Source of the DNA: Mortierella alpina
Lineage: Eukaryota; Mortierellomycota; Mortierellomycetes; Mortierellales; Mortierellaceae
Reading direction: 5' to 3'
NCBI GenBank assembly: GCA_029449245.1
Contig: JANATF010000014.1
Coordinates: 252,501-316,500 of the forward strand
DNA: 64,000 nt
The notes beneath the pieces are model-generated. The model was not told the DNA's origin, did no database searches, and worked only from the letters and a program-made list of their open reading frames with translations. The position numbers and the translations under genes are program-made. Of this stretch, positions 52,221 to 61,461 are shown one piece after another (position 1 is the first letter of the stretch; each line of letters starts with the position of its first letter).

Positions 52221-54053
52221 ATGCTGCTTTCTAACGCCGTCACCAACGTGGTGATTGTTGTTCTGTCCATTAACACAACGCTGTTGCTGACATCGATTGC
52301 GAGCATTATTGCATATGCAACTTCCAAGCCGCTATTTGTCGAAGTCCCAACAGCAGGCATTCCGACGTTGCTGCACATATCAAAGAAGTACAAAGACCGC
52401 AAAACCTTCAAATGGGGGCTGCTTGGATATTCTGTGCTCTTTATGGTTTCAACGCACTTGTGCACGCTGCTGGTTCCAATTTTCCATCCCGTCAAGCCAA
52501 TGTATCTAGCCAACGACACGCCTGAATTCTTCCCGATCTTTAGGCAGTTCGATACATCCACCGGGCGCAATGCATTCATGTCGCGCGACGACAATCATGT
52601 TTTGGATGCCGTTGCCAAAGACTACTGCAATCTTCTATCCAACTGCAGTATCGGAGAGAGTGCCGGATTAAAGCCGGGTCCTTTGGTGCGACTATCTGAC
52701 GTACCACCGAAATGCAGCGACTTCAACATGCAAAACCATCTTTGGGGTGAATATTGCCTAGGGCCGCAAAAAAATACAGCTAAAGGTGATCTGTACATGC
52801 TGTACTCTCCAGCTACCAATGCCAGCTATGACGGCCATAGGGGAGATGACCTAGCTCCTCCGATTTGCACTGTTTCGAAAAATTTCACGGAGTCCTGCGA
52901 CTATACAACCAATTACAACATCAGTGGAAAATTCAACACGACACATAATTTTCAAACCTCCGTGTTCTACAACCTGCCTGCGTGGACATTTATCTACCCG
53001 GATGATTTGGACAACTTTCGGCCACTCTACCGCACTATAGATCGCCTATCGAGCATTTCGCTTTTCGGCATATCCGGCATTGACAATCCTACCGCAACGC
53101 AACGTCCAGGATGGTACATTGGAAATTATGTCGATGTCATGCATGGAAGCAGCAACACTTCATATGTGTATAGCGTTGCAATCGATCGCTTGGTGTTTGA
53201 CATCACGGACCCCGCTATAAACATCACAGACGTTTCTTATATGGTCGGGCACGATATTCTCCCGTTCGTCAAGAATCTTAACAGCACTTACTTCGACCCA
53301 ACAGGATCCGTATATGATACTATTTTAACATACAATGTATCCGTCGATACCAACCAAATGAGCGGCAAAGCATTTTTCCAAGTCACGTCGGCCGTGAACA
53401 ATTACCCCCGGAACTGCACTCGGTTTATGGTCATAGACAGATGGAATTCAAGCGTGATAACGTATGCATCGTATACAAGCTGGGATAAATTCGACTGGGC
53501 CTCTGACCTTCCCAACGGGGCCTACGTTGGCCGTCCAGTAAACGACAGAGTGTTTGTCCAGCCAGTCGTGGCTCTTTGGATGCTTATCGATTTCCCGGAT
53601 AGCAGCAACTACACCGCTTTTATACCTAAATTCAACAACTGGACAACAATTACCGACGAAGCAGCTAGCTTGATCATACCACTCACCACTCCCTCACGAA
53701 CAAACGGGACCGTAGTGGGATCGTCAGGCTATGGGCAATATGGTACAACTTACAAGGAAGTCATTGCATCGAGCTGGACCGTATTCGAGATCTGCATCAT
53801 CGCCATCTATTGCGTTATGAACATAATGCTTATGGTGTATGTAAGATTCTACATACCCGAACATTGCAGGACTCCGCTTTGGACAACAGCAGCAAAGACA
53901 AACACGTCGGACAAGTTCGATCTGAAATTTGTTACACTGGCAGACGGAGACGATGTTGCTCTCATGTCCAATAATATGGTTATCACTGCAACGGCCTCCG
54001 GATATAATCTACTGCCCAAAAGCGAGTATCTTCGCCAGCGCGGCGCTACTTGA
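52221..54053 (+). CDS. Membrane glycoprotein, unknown function
   Basis: Single-exon protein of 610 residues, not recognised as a named gene. It has two N-terminal hydrophobic segments (residues about 9-31 and 68-88), a long domain of about 430 residues with many N-glycosylation sequons (for example NDT, NCS, NAS, NFT, NIS, NTT, NNW) and several Cys, and a C-terminal transmembrane segment (about 526-548, VFEICIIAIYCVMNIMLMVY) followed by a cytosolic tail of about 60 residues. The topology suggests a plasma-membrane or secretory-pathway protein with its large loop outside the cytoplasm. The frame is intact and the sequence has no transposon motif, so it looks like an ordinary host gene. Confidence 0.8.
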   Translation: MLLSNAVTNVVIVVLSINTTLLLTSIASIIAYATSKPLFVEVPTAGIPTLLHISKKYKDRKTFKWGLLGYSVLFMVSTHLCTLLVPIFHPVKPMYLANDTPEFFPIFRQFDTSTGRNAFMSRDDNHVLDAVAKDYCNLLSNCSIGESAGLKPGPLVRLSDVPPKCSDFNMQNHLWGEYCLGPQKNTAKGDLYMLYSPATNASYDGHRGDDLAPPICTVSKNFTESCDYTTNYNISGKFNTTHNFQTSVFYNLPAWTFIYPDDLDNFRPLYRTIDRLSSISLFGISGIDNPTATQRPGWYIGNYVDVMHGSSNTSYVYSVAIDRLVFDITDPAINITDVSYMVGHDILPFVKNLNSTYFDPTGSVYDTILTYNVSVDTNQMSGKAFFQVTSAVNNYPRNCTRFMVIDRWNSSVITYASYTSWDKFDWASDLPNGAYVGRPVNDRVFVQPVVALWMLIDFPDSSNYTAFIPKFNNWTTITDEAASLIIPLTTPSRTNGTVVGSSGYGQYGTTYKEVIASSWTVFEICIIAIYCVMNIMLMVYVRFYIPEHCRTPLWTTAAKTNTSDKFDLKFVTLADGDDVALMSNNMVITATASGYNLLPKSEYLRQRGAT

Positions 54054-54386
54054 GTATTTTTGTCGTTTATCAAGTCATTACAATTACCACCCCTTTATGA
54101 TAACTAGGACGATGCCATTTACGCTGTATTTTTTTTTTTTTTTTTTGCAGTGTTATTTTATTTTACTGAAAGTGTATAAGTAAAAATTGAATGGTTTATT
54201 ATATATTTGTTTTAGAATATGTTGGAGCTGCTTAAAGTGCTGCTTTGAATCCTGCGTTTTAGTATAATGTCCTTTGGCTGTCATAAAAGGTATTGTGTGT
54301 GCGTTTGAAGGTCGAAGCATTGTGGGAATATTAAGGATAAGGACCTTTAGGTTGCTAGGGTTGAAACATCTTTACGGTTCAACATA
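54054..54386. other. Spacer between membrane protein and 28S pseudogene
   Basis: About 330 bp, AT-rich, with a T run (54129-54146). No gene or repeat recognised. Confidence 0.4.
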
Positions 54387-54440
54387 AAGTTGCCCTTGTG
54401 AATAACTGGCTTGTGGCAGCCAAGCGTTCATAGCGACGTT

Positions 54441-54476
<36 letters not shown>

Positions 54477-54520
54477 ACTGAAGCAGAATTCAGTAAGCGT
54501 TGGATTGTTCACCCACTAAT

Positions 54521-54557
<37 letters not shown>

Positions 54558-54990
54558 CTTAGTTTTACCCTACTGATGAAATGTTGTTGCAATAGTAATT
54601 GAACTTTGTCCTCGAGGAACCGTTCATTCGGATAATTGGTATTTGGGCCTGCTTGAGCAAGCAATGGCCCGAAGCTATCATCCGTTGGATTATGGCTGAA
54701 CGCCTCTAAGTCAGAATCCGTGCTAGAACGCGACGATTACCGCCTTTTCCGATTTTTAGTTGAATACGAATAGACCTCCGGGTCCTGAATCATATTACGT
54801 GGGGTGGTCTTGTGGAGCGGAAAGGCTTCATGAGGCTCCTGCTAATGTTAATTTCAAATATTGGAAGAGATAAATCCATTGCAGACGACTTTTAAGCAAC
54901 GGTGTATTGTAAGCAGTAGAGACGCGCTGTTGCGTCGATCTGCTGAGATTAAGCACTATGTTGCACAGATTTGTTCGAAAGAACAACCAA
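54387..54990 (+). pseudogene. 28S rRNA pseudogene, 3' portion
   Basis: About 600 bp clearly matching the end of fungal 28S rRNA: GCGTTCATAGCGACGTTGC, CAGAATTCAGTAAGCG, the stretch before GAACGCCTCTAAGTCAG, and the final GTATTGTAAGCAGTAGAG. It is 5'-truncated at the peptidyl-transferase region. Two universally conserved segments are altered: the ACCACAGGGATAAC equivalent (about 54388-54404) and the sarcin-ricin loop (54607-54620, TGTCCTCGAGGAAC in place of AGTACGAGAGGAAC). So it is not functional. Confidence 0.88.
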
Positions 54991-55315
54991 CATCTCTCTC
55001 TTTTTTTTCTTTCTCTGCGTTATGAATGTTAAGGGGTTGTTGGATTGCCACCTTGTGCGTCGACTATGCGTCTTCGCGGATGACGCGCCAAAACTCTCTA
55101 GCAAGCAGCAGTCTTAGCAACACGTGTAACATACTGAACCTACCAGGTTCTAGGGAGTGTACTTCTTAAGTTGGAGACCACTTCCCTTTCAAAGTTCATT
55201 GAGTGTATTGTGAGCCTGTGGCAGGACACCAATATAAGAGTCCTGCCTCGGCAAGAATAAGCAGAAACGTTTTGTCTCCTTGACACTCCGTCTCCCTTAA
55301 CGTTTCAACACGTAC
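54991..55315. other. Downstream flank of the 28S pseudogene, with a hairpin
   Basis: After a CATCTCTCTC/T-rich flank, a perfect 8-bp hairpin (GGCAGGAC ... GTCCTGCC, about 55213-55240) occurs. The same GCAGGAC/GTCCTGC core is the centre of the palindromes near other 28S ends. Probably a relic of rDNA spacer; no gene. Confidence 0.5.
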
Positions 55316-55663
55316 AATACTCAGCGTAGTCGAATAAGTATGAAGACTAAAGCATATTATTCGACCAAGATGGGACTCTAACTGTGTGTACCTTTTCTTT
55401 TATTGTCATGATCCTCCAAATAAAAAACCTGTTTTTTTTTTTTTTTTTTTTTTGGTGGCGTGGATATCTATATCTACTGGATCCAAGGCAGCTCAGAAAC
55501 TCATCGTCTCCAGAACAGATGCCAGGGTGGGAAGGGTGGGACAGTTAGAGTCCCATCTTGGTCGAATAATATGCTTTAGTCTTCATACTTATTCGACTAC
55601 GCTGAGTATTATTCAGCCCTTCGATGGGACTCTCCCTGTGGATCCAGAGCCAGAAAGGAAAAA

Positions 55664-57115
55664 TCACGAAAAAACAGCCGTGGTGAAGTTGTTGGCCGTT
55701 TGACGCGACATGCGATAGAACGAGTCGACAGTCGCCGGAGAGGACCAGTTCCCTTGAATCATGACGTCCTCGACAGACACGCCCTTCATGAGAGCGCGTG
55801 TGGCACCAATGGCACGGGCCTTGAGGCGCGGGGCACCTGGGGGTCGAGGGATCTTCTCGAGATAATGCTTGAGGTGGTTGTTGATGCGATCCACCGTCAC
55901 AGCTTGCTGCAAATTCCGTAGGTTGCGGACCAAAGGAATAAAGAGTTGCTCGGGGTCCTTGTAGTGAGGCACAGGGACCAGTGTGTGAGCAATGCGGCGG
56001 TAGTACTCCTGGAATGCGGCTACAGGGCAGTACATAGGGTTGGGATGCGGAAGAATCACTACCGTCTTGCGGATGCGCTGCTGCTGACGGAGCTCCTTTG
56101 GCAGCAGTATGGAGAGTTCAAGCTTGGTATCAGCCATCTTGGACTCGTTGAGGTCGATGCATGCGATGTCGTCGGGACGTAAGAAACCGCACACAGCCAG
56201 AAGCCAGCACATCTTCTGGGTGAGGTCGAGTAAATGTAGGCGGTCGTTGCTCTTGAGGCCGTTGATGAATGTGAAGATGGGGTCCAGATTCACCTCGGCA
56301 TGTCGGATGCGTTTGACGCCTTTCCTTGCCAAAGCCTTCATCATCTCCTCAAATGGTGCGTACGACGTGAAAACCGCGGTGTCGTTGAAGAGTGCAAAAA
56401 TAGCCGTCTTGTAGACCTTGACGGTGTTGAAAGACCACTGGTTCCTGGTATAGCCGTAAGCGAGGAAGTTCATCAACTCGATAGGGTTCGGGACCAAGGG
56501 ATCCAGATCCAGATGCTCCATCCAGCGAGCAAAGGCGCGTTGAGGACCCGAGTATGCGCCTCTTCGGCGGACAGAGTTGTTGTCCTCGAAAAGAAGTGAG
56601 AGGACGGTGTCGCTGGCGCCCGCTGCTGTTAGCGTCTGCTGTCGACGTTCCAGGCGCAGAGAGACCACATCGGGTTTTTGGCGAGCACGGATGAGTCGTT
56701 CCCCGGAGCTGGAAGAACTTTCGCTCGAGGTATCAGAGTCGGATGATCCACTGCCCATCTCGATATCTTCGGGAACCAGATCGCGCTGGGCCAGTATGGC
56801 GTCACCACTGTCGCTACTGTCTGTTCCTCCTGCATCTTCTGGAGGATCGACGGGATCAGGTTCCATGGTGGGCAAATGTACAGCCTGCCCCTGTTCTTCC
56901 ACGAGATGTTGAGTGCATCGTGTGCAAGTGCTTTCGGGTCTGGTCTCCAGGAAACGTACTGTTTGAGTTTGGCGTTGATCTTTGACGCAAAGAGATCCAC
57001 TGTGTGAGGTGTTGCATATCGGCCTCGGTCCAGTTAGCTCCATCTCACCATCAGAGATGGAGCGCCTACGCCCATGAGCACTAGAGCTGTAAACACTTAC
57101 GCCCTTGAGCTCCAT
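55664..57115 (-). CDS. DIRS copy B tyrosine recombinase
   Basis: 483 residues, identical to copy A except one residue (ATVDSFYR here, AIVDSFYR there, just before the catalytic Tyr). The first Arg (FLRPDDIA), second Arg block and Tyr are all present, and the frame is intact. Both copies could supply recombinase. Confidence 0.92.
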   Translation of the reverse strand: MELKGVSVYSSSAHGRRRSISDGEMELTGPRPICNTSHSGSLCVKDQRQTQTVRFLETRPESTCTRCTQHLVEEQGQAVHLPTMEPDPVDPPEDAGGTDSSDSGDAILAQRDLVPEDIEMGSGSSDSDTSSESSSSSGERLIRARQKPDVVSLRLERRQQTLTAAGASDTVLSLLFEDNNSVRRRGAYSGPQRAFARWMEHLDLDPLVPNPIELMNFLAYGYTRNQWSFNTVKVYKTAIFALFNDTAVFTSYAPFEEMMKALARKGVKRIRHAEVNLDPIFTFINGLKSNDRLHLLDLTQKMCWLLAVCGFLRPDDIACIDLNESKMADTKLELSILLPKELRQQQRIRKTVVILPHPNPMYCPVAAFQEYYRRIAHTLVPVPHYKDPEQLFIPLVRNLRNLQQAVTVDRINNHLKHYLEKIPRPPGAPRLKARAIGATRALMKGVSVEDVMIQGNWSSPATVDSFYRMSRQTANNFTTAVFS

Positions 57116-57135
57116 GGTCGTTGCTAACTAATAGT

Positions 57136-58731
57136 TTACCCAGGTCCACGACCAAAAGTAATAAATACCCAATGTGTGGTTCTCTGGAACGACATCTTAT
57201 TCTCACCATCTCCTTTCCACATAAAAAATCCACAATATTTTTCATGAGGGCCCCACTGTGAATCCAGCTCCTGGAAGAAATCCTGGCTGATGGACCATTC
57301 CAGCTGCGTGTTCATCCTGCGCGAGGGAGCGTCCGCTGGGTTGAACTGTGACGGCACGTAGGTGGTCCTGAGGCGTGTTCCTGTCTCGAGGCAGTAGGAC
57401 CATATCTCCTCTGCTAGGTCCATCAGCTGAGGGGAGCGAGTGCCTCCAAATTTGTTGACGTAGGCAATGGTCGTTGTGTTGTCCGAAATGATGTTCACCA
57501 ATTTGCCCTTGGCACGAGGGTGATGGATGACATGCCAAACGACCTTCAACTCCTTCCAGTTGATGTGCTGATCCATCTCCTCGTCCGACCATGAGCGACT
57601 GATGATCTCCTTGTCGATGACGATCCCCCAGTGGTTGTCGGAGCTGTCCGTGTACGCATCCACCTCCGTTGCTTGAGGGAGAAAACACTGGCCGTTCCAT
57701 TGATGAAGGTTGGTGCACCACCATTCGAGTTCCTGTCGGGCTGTGTCCGTCAACTTCACCAGGTCCGTCCAGCTGCATGTCTTCAGTGATGAATTGAGTA
57801 GCTGGGTTAGGCGTCGAGTCCGCAACCGTGCTGGGAAGACTGCTGCCATCATGGCCATGGCTTTCCCAATGAACGCTGAGAGGTTGCGGAGCGATGTCTC
57901 TCCCAAACGCAGTAGTTTGCCGGCTTCCCTGCGAATGTCCCTGATTTTTGAGCGAGGGACTGAGAGGGTCATGTCGGTAGTATCGATGGTGAATCCGAGA
58001 TGGTCGATACACTGTGTTGGGGTGAGGGTTGACTTTGAGTCCTTTATAAGAAAACCCAACTCCTTTAGCTTGTCCTGTAGCATTCGGGTGTGCTGCTGCG
58101 ACTCTTCTTTGCTGGATGCCAAGATGATCAGGTCGTCGAGGTAGGCTGAGACTCTGATCCCCTTCTTGCGAGCCCAAGTGAGCACCGGCTTCAAGATCTT
58201 TGTGAAGATAAGAGGAGAGAGTGAGAGACCGAACGGTAGGACGCGAAATTGGTATTGTGTGCCGTTCCACTGGAACTGGAGGAAACGACGAGACGATGGG
58301 TGCACAAGAACATGAAGGAATGCATCCTGAAGATCGATGCTTGTCATCCAATCGCCTTTCTTGACCATGCGGCATACCTGGGCCATGGTCTCCATCTTGA
58401 ATGCGCGTCGGGGAATGAACTTGTTCAACGGCCGCAAGTTGAGCACAGGTCGGACATCGCCTGTCTTCTTCGGTACCGTAAATAAGCGGGACGTAAATCC
58501 CACCTCCGACGCCTCTTCGATGGCCTTTTTTCCCAACATAGATAGGACCTCCCGCTCTATGGCTAACCTGTCGGAGAGGGAATGTTGGAAGCCCGATTTT
58601 TGACGCCGTCCGGTGGGGGGTGTGGATGTGAACGGGACGCGAAAGCCCTCGTTGATGATGTTGTTGACCCACTGGGAATCCGTGAGAAAACTCCACGCCC
58701 GCTGGAAGAGGGAGAGACGGCCCCCTACTGG
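57136..58731 (-). CDS. DIRS copy B reverse transcriptase / RNase H
   Basis: Same sequence and frame as in copy A apart from one residue (EESQQHTR here, EESLQHTR there), with AYLDDLIIL and RNase H motifs intact. Start uncertain for the same reason as in copy A. Confidence 0.9.
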   Translation of the reverse strand, partial: PVGGRLSLFQRAWSFLTDSQWVNNIINEGFRVPFTSTPPTGRRQKSGFQHSLSDRLAIEREVLSMLGKKAIEEASEVGFTSRLFTVPKKTGDVRPVLNLRPLNKFIPRRAFKMETMAQVCRMVKKGDWMTSIDLQDAFLHVLVHPSSRRFLQFQWNGTQYQFRVLPFGLSLSPLIFTKILKPVLTWARKKGIRVSAYLDDLIILASSKEESQQHTRMLQDKLKELGFLIKDSKSTLTPTQCIDHLGFTIDTTDMTLSVPRSKIRDIRREAGKLLRLGETSLRNLSAFIGKAMAMMAAVFPARLRTRRLTQLLNSSLKTCSWTDLVKLTDTARQELEWWCTNLHQWNGQCFLPQATEVDAYTDSSDNHWGIVIDKEIISRSWSDEEMDQHINWKELKVVWHVIHHPRAKGKLVNIISDNTTTIAYVNKFGGTRSPQLMDLAEEIWSYCLETGTRLRTTYVPSQFNPADAPSRRMNTQLEWSISQDFFQELDSQWGPHEKYCGFFMWKGDGENKMSFQRTTHWVFITFGRGPG

Positions 58732-59657
58732 CGTGTCTCCCCCTCTGATCCGTTTCCCTGTCCACTGTCGTCGTTGGATCGGGATTTGCTGCGTTTCTGG
58801 CCGTAACTGCGGTCGCCAGAGTTGCTGCTGTTGTTGCCCTTGGACTTTTTGTCGCTCTTGTTGTAGTTGCTGCTCTTGCTGGCACTCTTTCCGCTGCTGT
58901 TCTTCTTATTAGAGTCGCTTTGCTGAGTCCTGGAACGTTGCTTGTCTTGAGACTTCTTCTCGACCGTCTTCGGGTCGACAACAGGTTTCGAAGCAGCCAA
59001 AATGGCTTCAGCCTGCCGGCGGCGCTCAGCCAGGTCATCGACCGTAAGCAAAGAGGGGCCGTCAGCGAGGCTGATCTGGGAGACGGCATAGAGACCGCCG
59101 TCGCGACGAGATTGGGACATCTGTCCCGCAATGTCACCCAGCATGATCCTGAGTGTGTTGGCGAAAGCAAATACTTTTGTGAGCAACTGGGGATCCTCAG
59201 GGTTCTGGGTGAGTTCGTGAACGAAGGTGTCAATGGGGCGTGTAAGGTGAGCGAGTTTAGTTTGGTAAAGGGCGAGGGTGTCATTAACTGCCTCTGCTTG
59301 TGCAGAGAGTTTAAGATGACCACCGAGCGGATGGAGTGCAGGGGCTTGGTACTCCATGAGGGAATTGTAGTGGTAATCTGCCATGGTGAAGACTTTGTGT
59401 TCTTTGGGGAGGGCAGCTTCGAAGAACTGTTCCTCACCAACGGCAGGGCACTTGAGAAGGAGTTCGGGATAAGGGGTAAGAGTGGTAGAACGAGCCTTCT
59501 GGGAGACATTTGGGTCACCGAGGGAAGCGTTGGCGCGAAGCTCGACAAGCTCCCTATCTTGGGCCTCAAGTCGGCGCTCCTGAGCCTCGAGGCGATCAAA
59601 AATCGCTTGGAGGACGTCAGGGGAGAGAGTAGGAGTGGATTCATCCTGAGGATGCAT
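58725..59657 (-). CDS. DIRS copy B Gag
   Basis: Identical to copy A Gag as far as I can see (Met of MHPQDEST at 59657). Predicted coiled coil, globular part and Ser/Lys/Asn-rich tail are unchanged. Confidence 0.82.
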   Translation of the reverse strand: MHPQDESTPTLSPDVLQAIFDRLEAQERRLEAQDRELVELRANASLGDPNVSQKARSTTLTPYPELLLKCPAVGEEQFFEAALPKEHKVFTMADYHYNSLMEYQAPALHPLGGHLKLSAQAEAVNDTLALYQTKLAHLTRPIDTFVHELTQNPEDPQLLTKVFAFANTLRIMLGDIAGQMSQSRRDGGLYAVSQISLADGPSLLTVDDLAERRRQAEAILAASKPVVDPKTVEKKSQDKQRSRTQQSDSNKKNSSGKSASKSSNYNKSDKKSKGNNSSNSGDRSYGQKRSKSRSNDDSGQGNGSEGETRQ

Positions 59658-59892
59658 TGATCGATGCTTGCGAAGGATGAGTTCCAGTTCGTGATAAAAG
59701 AAAAGATGAGTTTCTGAGCTGCCTTGGATCCAGTAGATATAGATATCCACGCCACCAAAAAAAAAAAAAAAAAAAAACAGGTTTTTTATTTGGAGGATCA
59801 TGACAATAAAAGAAAAGGTACACACAGGGAGAGTCCCATCGAAGGGCTGAATAATATTAACAAGCTTGAAACTATTAATATTATCTCCTATC

Positions 59893-60207
59893 CGCAACAG
59901 CCATCGTGCCATCAGTGTAGGATGTCCCGAACACGAAAACCCAGCACAATGCTTTTCAAGAGCTTTCACCGTCGCCCGATCAACTGTCCATCGAAGCCAG
60001 CGCAAAAGGCGTAAAACGTTACCACTACAAGTTTGCAAACACTGTCTTTGTTCCTATGGATTGGCCTACGCTGACATGGTGACGAAGCCGCAGAATTCAG
60101 AATCCTGTCTGGCATATCAGGGCGTCCGTGTTTGCTTGAAATGCGGCAAAAAGAGACCAGATATTATTGATCGATACGGCCTTTCCAATGCTCGGAAACG
60201 AAGATAA
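59893..60207 (+). pseudogene. Decayed zf-4CXXC_R1-type zinc-finger exon
   Basis: Follows an acceptor-like CCGCAACAG. Conserved pieces occur in three frames: CHQCR and CPSKPAQK, then GVKRYHYKF, then CKHCLCSYG and CLKCGKKRP. The intact gene downstream has the same order (CHHCR, CPSKPAKRGVK, CELCL, CTKC) in one frame. Two one-base losses near 60010 and 60035 explain the breaks. DIRS copy B ends 38 bp upstream, so the rest of the gene may have been cut away. Confidence 0.6.
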
Positions 60208-60593
60208 GTCGCTGCTCAAATAGCGCCCCCCGTAACGCAGGAGACATCGCAATGGTATGTACCACTCTCTTTTTCGAAATCGAATTGCGAGCGGGAATAG
60301 CAAGTCGATATACGGAGTATCGAAAGGAGCTCCTGGAACAAGCTGAACAAGTAGTGGATCTAATGCGGAAGAGTATTCTTCTCCTTGCTCAATCCCTGTT
60401 GAACAATTGCATAAACAGTTTCTATTTGCAATTGCATTAAAACATAGGCGATTGTTCTATTTATTTATATTGTCAGGGACTGAAAGTATCAAACGATCCT
60501 GCTACCGGAAATAGTCTTTTGCTGTTGCTATCTCTCACAGGGGACTCTTTGGCGACAGAAAGGACCATTCACAATTGTCTCACACTTTAAACC
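60208..60593. other. Intergenic stretch, nothing recognised
   Basis: About 385 bp, AT-rich toward its end. No clear gene or repeat. Confidence 0.4.
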
Positions 60594-60837
60594 ATGGGAC
60601 CCTCGAAACGGACAAGGAGTGTGGCAAATGAGCACCCGATTCCGCTCAACCCCCCTCCCAACAACAACAATCTTACAGATTCTCAAGTTGCACCAAGTCA
60701 ACTGAGACTCCTTCACTCGCGGAAGCGCCTCGGCGCTCGTCCATCCAGCGCACGTTCATCAAACGCAAGGGGTAGGCAGCAGGTTCACATTCCACGCGAA
60801 CGCATCAGCGCCCCATTCGCCTTTCGGACACTACAAG
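60594..60837 (+). CDS. Candidate first exon, basic low-complexity protein
   Basis: ATG in a good context (ACCATGG) opens 81 codons of Pro/Asn/Arg/Ser-rich, nuclear-signal-like sequence (MGPSKRTRS), ending at a donor CTACAAG|GTATTA. It may be the first exon of the JmjC gene with the minisatellite in its intron, or a separate gene. I could not show a join. Confidence 0.4.
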
Positions 60838-61004
60838 GTATTAATAACAAGAAGCTCTTACTATAGTCCCATTCCCAAGGTGCACCATCATCTTTACGGC
60901 TGATGTGAGAACTTTTCCATAAGTGGGGGGTGTGAACGTTTCTCGGTCGAATCAATGGCGTAAGAAATTCGTGTTAAGCCATCTCTACCAGCAATTCATC
61001 AACC

Positions 61005-61400
61005 TGCACTTTTTTTCCCTGCCAGCCCGCACTTTATTTCCCAGCCTGCACTTTTTTTCCCAGCCCGCACTTTTTTTCCCAGCCCGCACTTTTTTTCCCA
61101 GCCTGCACTTTTTTTCCCAGCCTGCACTTTTTTCCCAGCCTGCACTTTTTTTCCCAGCCTGCACTTTTTTTCCCAGCCTGCACTTTTTTTCCCAGCCTGC
61201 ACTTTTTTCCCAGCCTGCACTTTTTTTCCCAGCCTGCACTTTTTTTCCCAGCCTGCACTTTTTTTCCCAGCCTGCACTTTTTTTCCCAGCCTGCACTTTT
61301 TTTCCCAGCCTGCACTTTTTTTCCCAGCCTGCACTTTTTTTCCCAGCCTGCACTTTTTTTCCCAGCCTGCACTTTTTTTCCCAGCCTGCACTTTTTTTCC
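61005..61400 (+). repeat. 19-bp minisatellite, about 20 copies
   Basis: Unit CCCAGCCTGCACTTTTTTT, tandem about 20 times with T-run variants (6-7 T); the first copies have CCCGC in place of CCTGC. The unit length is not a multiple of 3, so long open frames on both strands through it are artefacts. It lies just upstream of the JmjC start at 61462. Confidence 0.95.
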
Positions 61401-61461
61401 ATACTCCGGCACTATTTTCCCATACGGCAAGCACACCATCTCATCTCTCTTCCTTTCTGTG

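Larger units (their letters stand above)
55316..59855 (-). mobile_element. DIRS-type retrotransposon, copy B (nearly identical to A)
   Basis: Same element and orientation as 21202-25739. The inverted terminal repeats lie at 55382-55505 and 59705-59827, and the internal complementary region at 55544-55640. By eye I saw two base substitutions (at 55731, G here for A in copy A; and at 58097, T here for A) plus T-run length differences over 4.5 kb. The flanks differ from copy A immediately outside 55316 and 59855, which fixes the element ends. No target-site duplication seen, as expected for a tyrosine-recombinase element. Confidence 0.95.

Noticed and set aside
54387-54990. Functional 28S rRNA gene
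   Set aside because: 5'-truncated, and the most conserved segments are altered; no 18S or 5.8S found beside it.
61005-61400. CRISPR-like array
   Set aside because: Repeats are directly tandem with no spacers, and the genome is eukaryotic.
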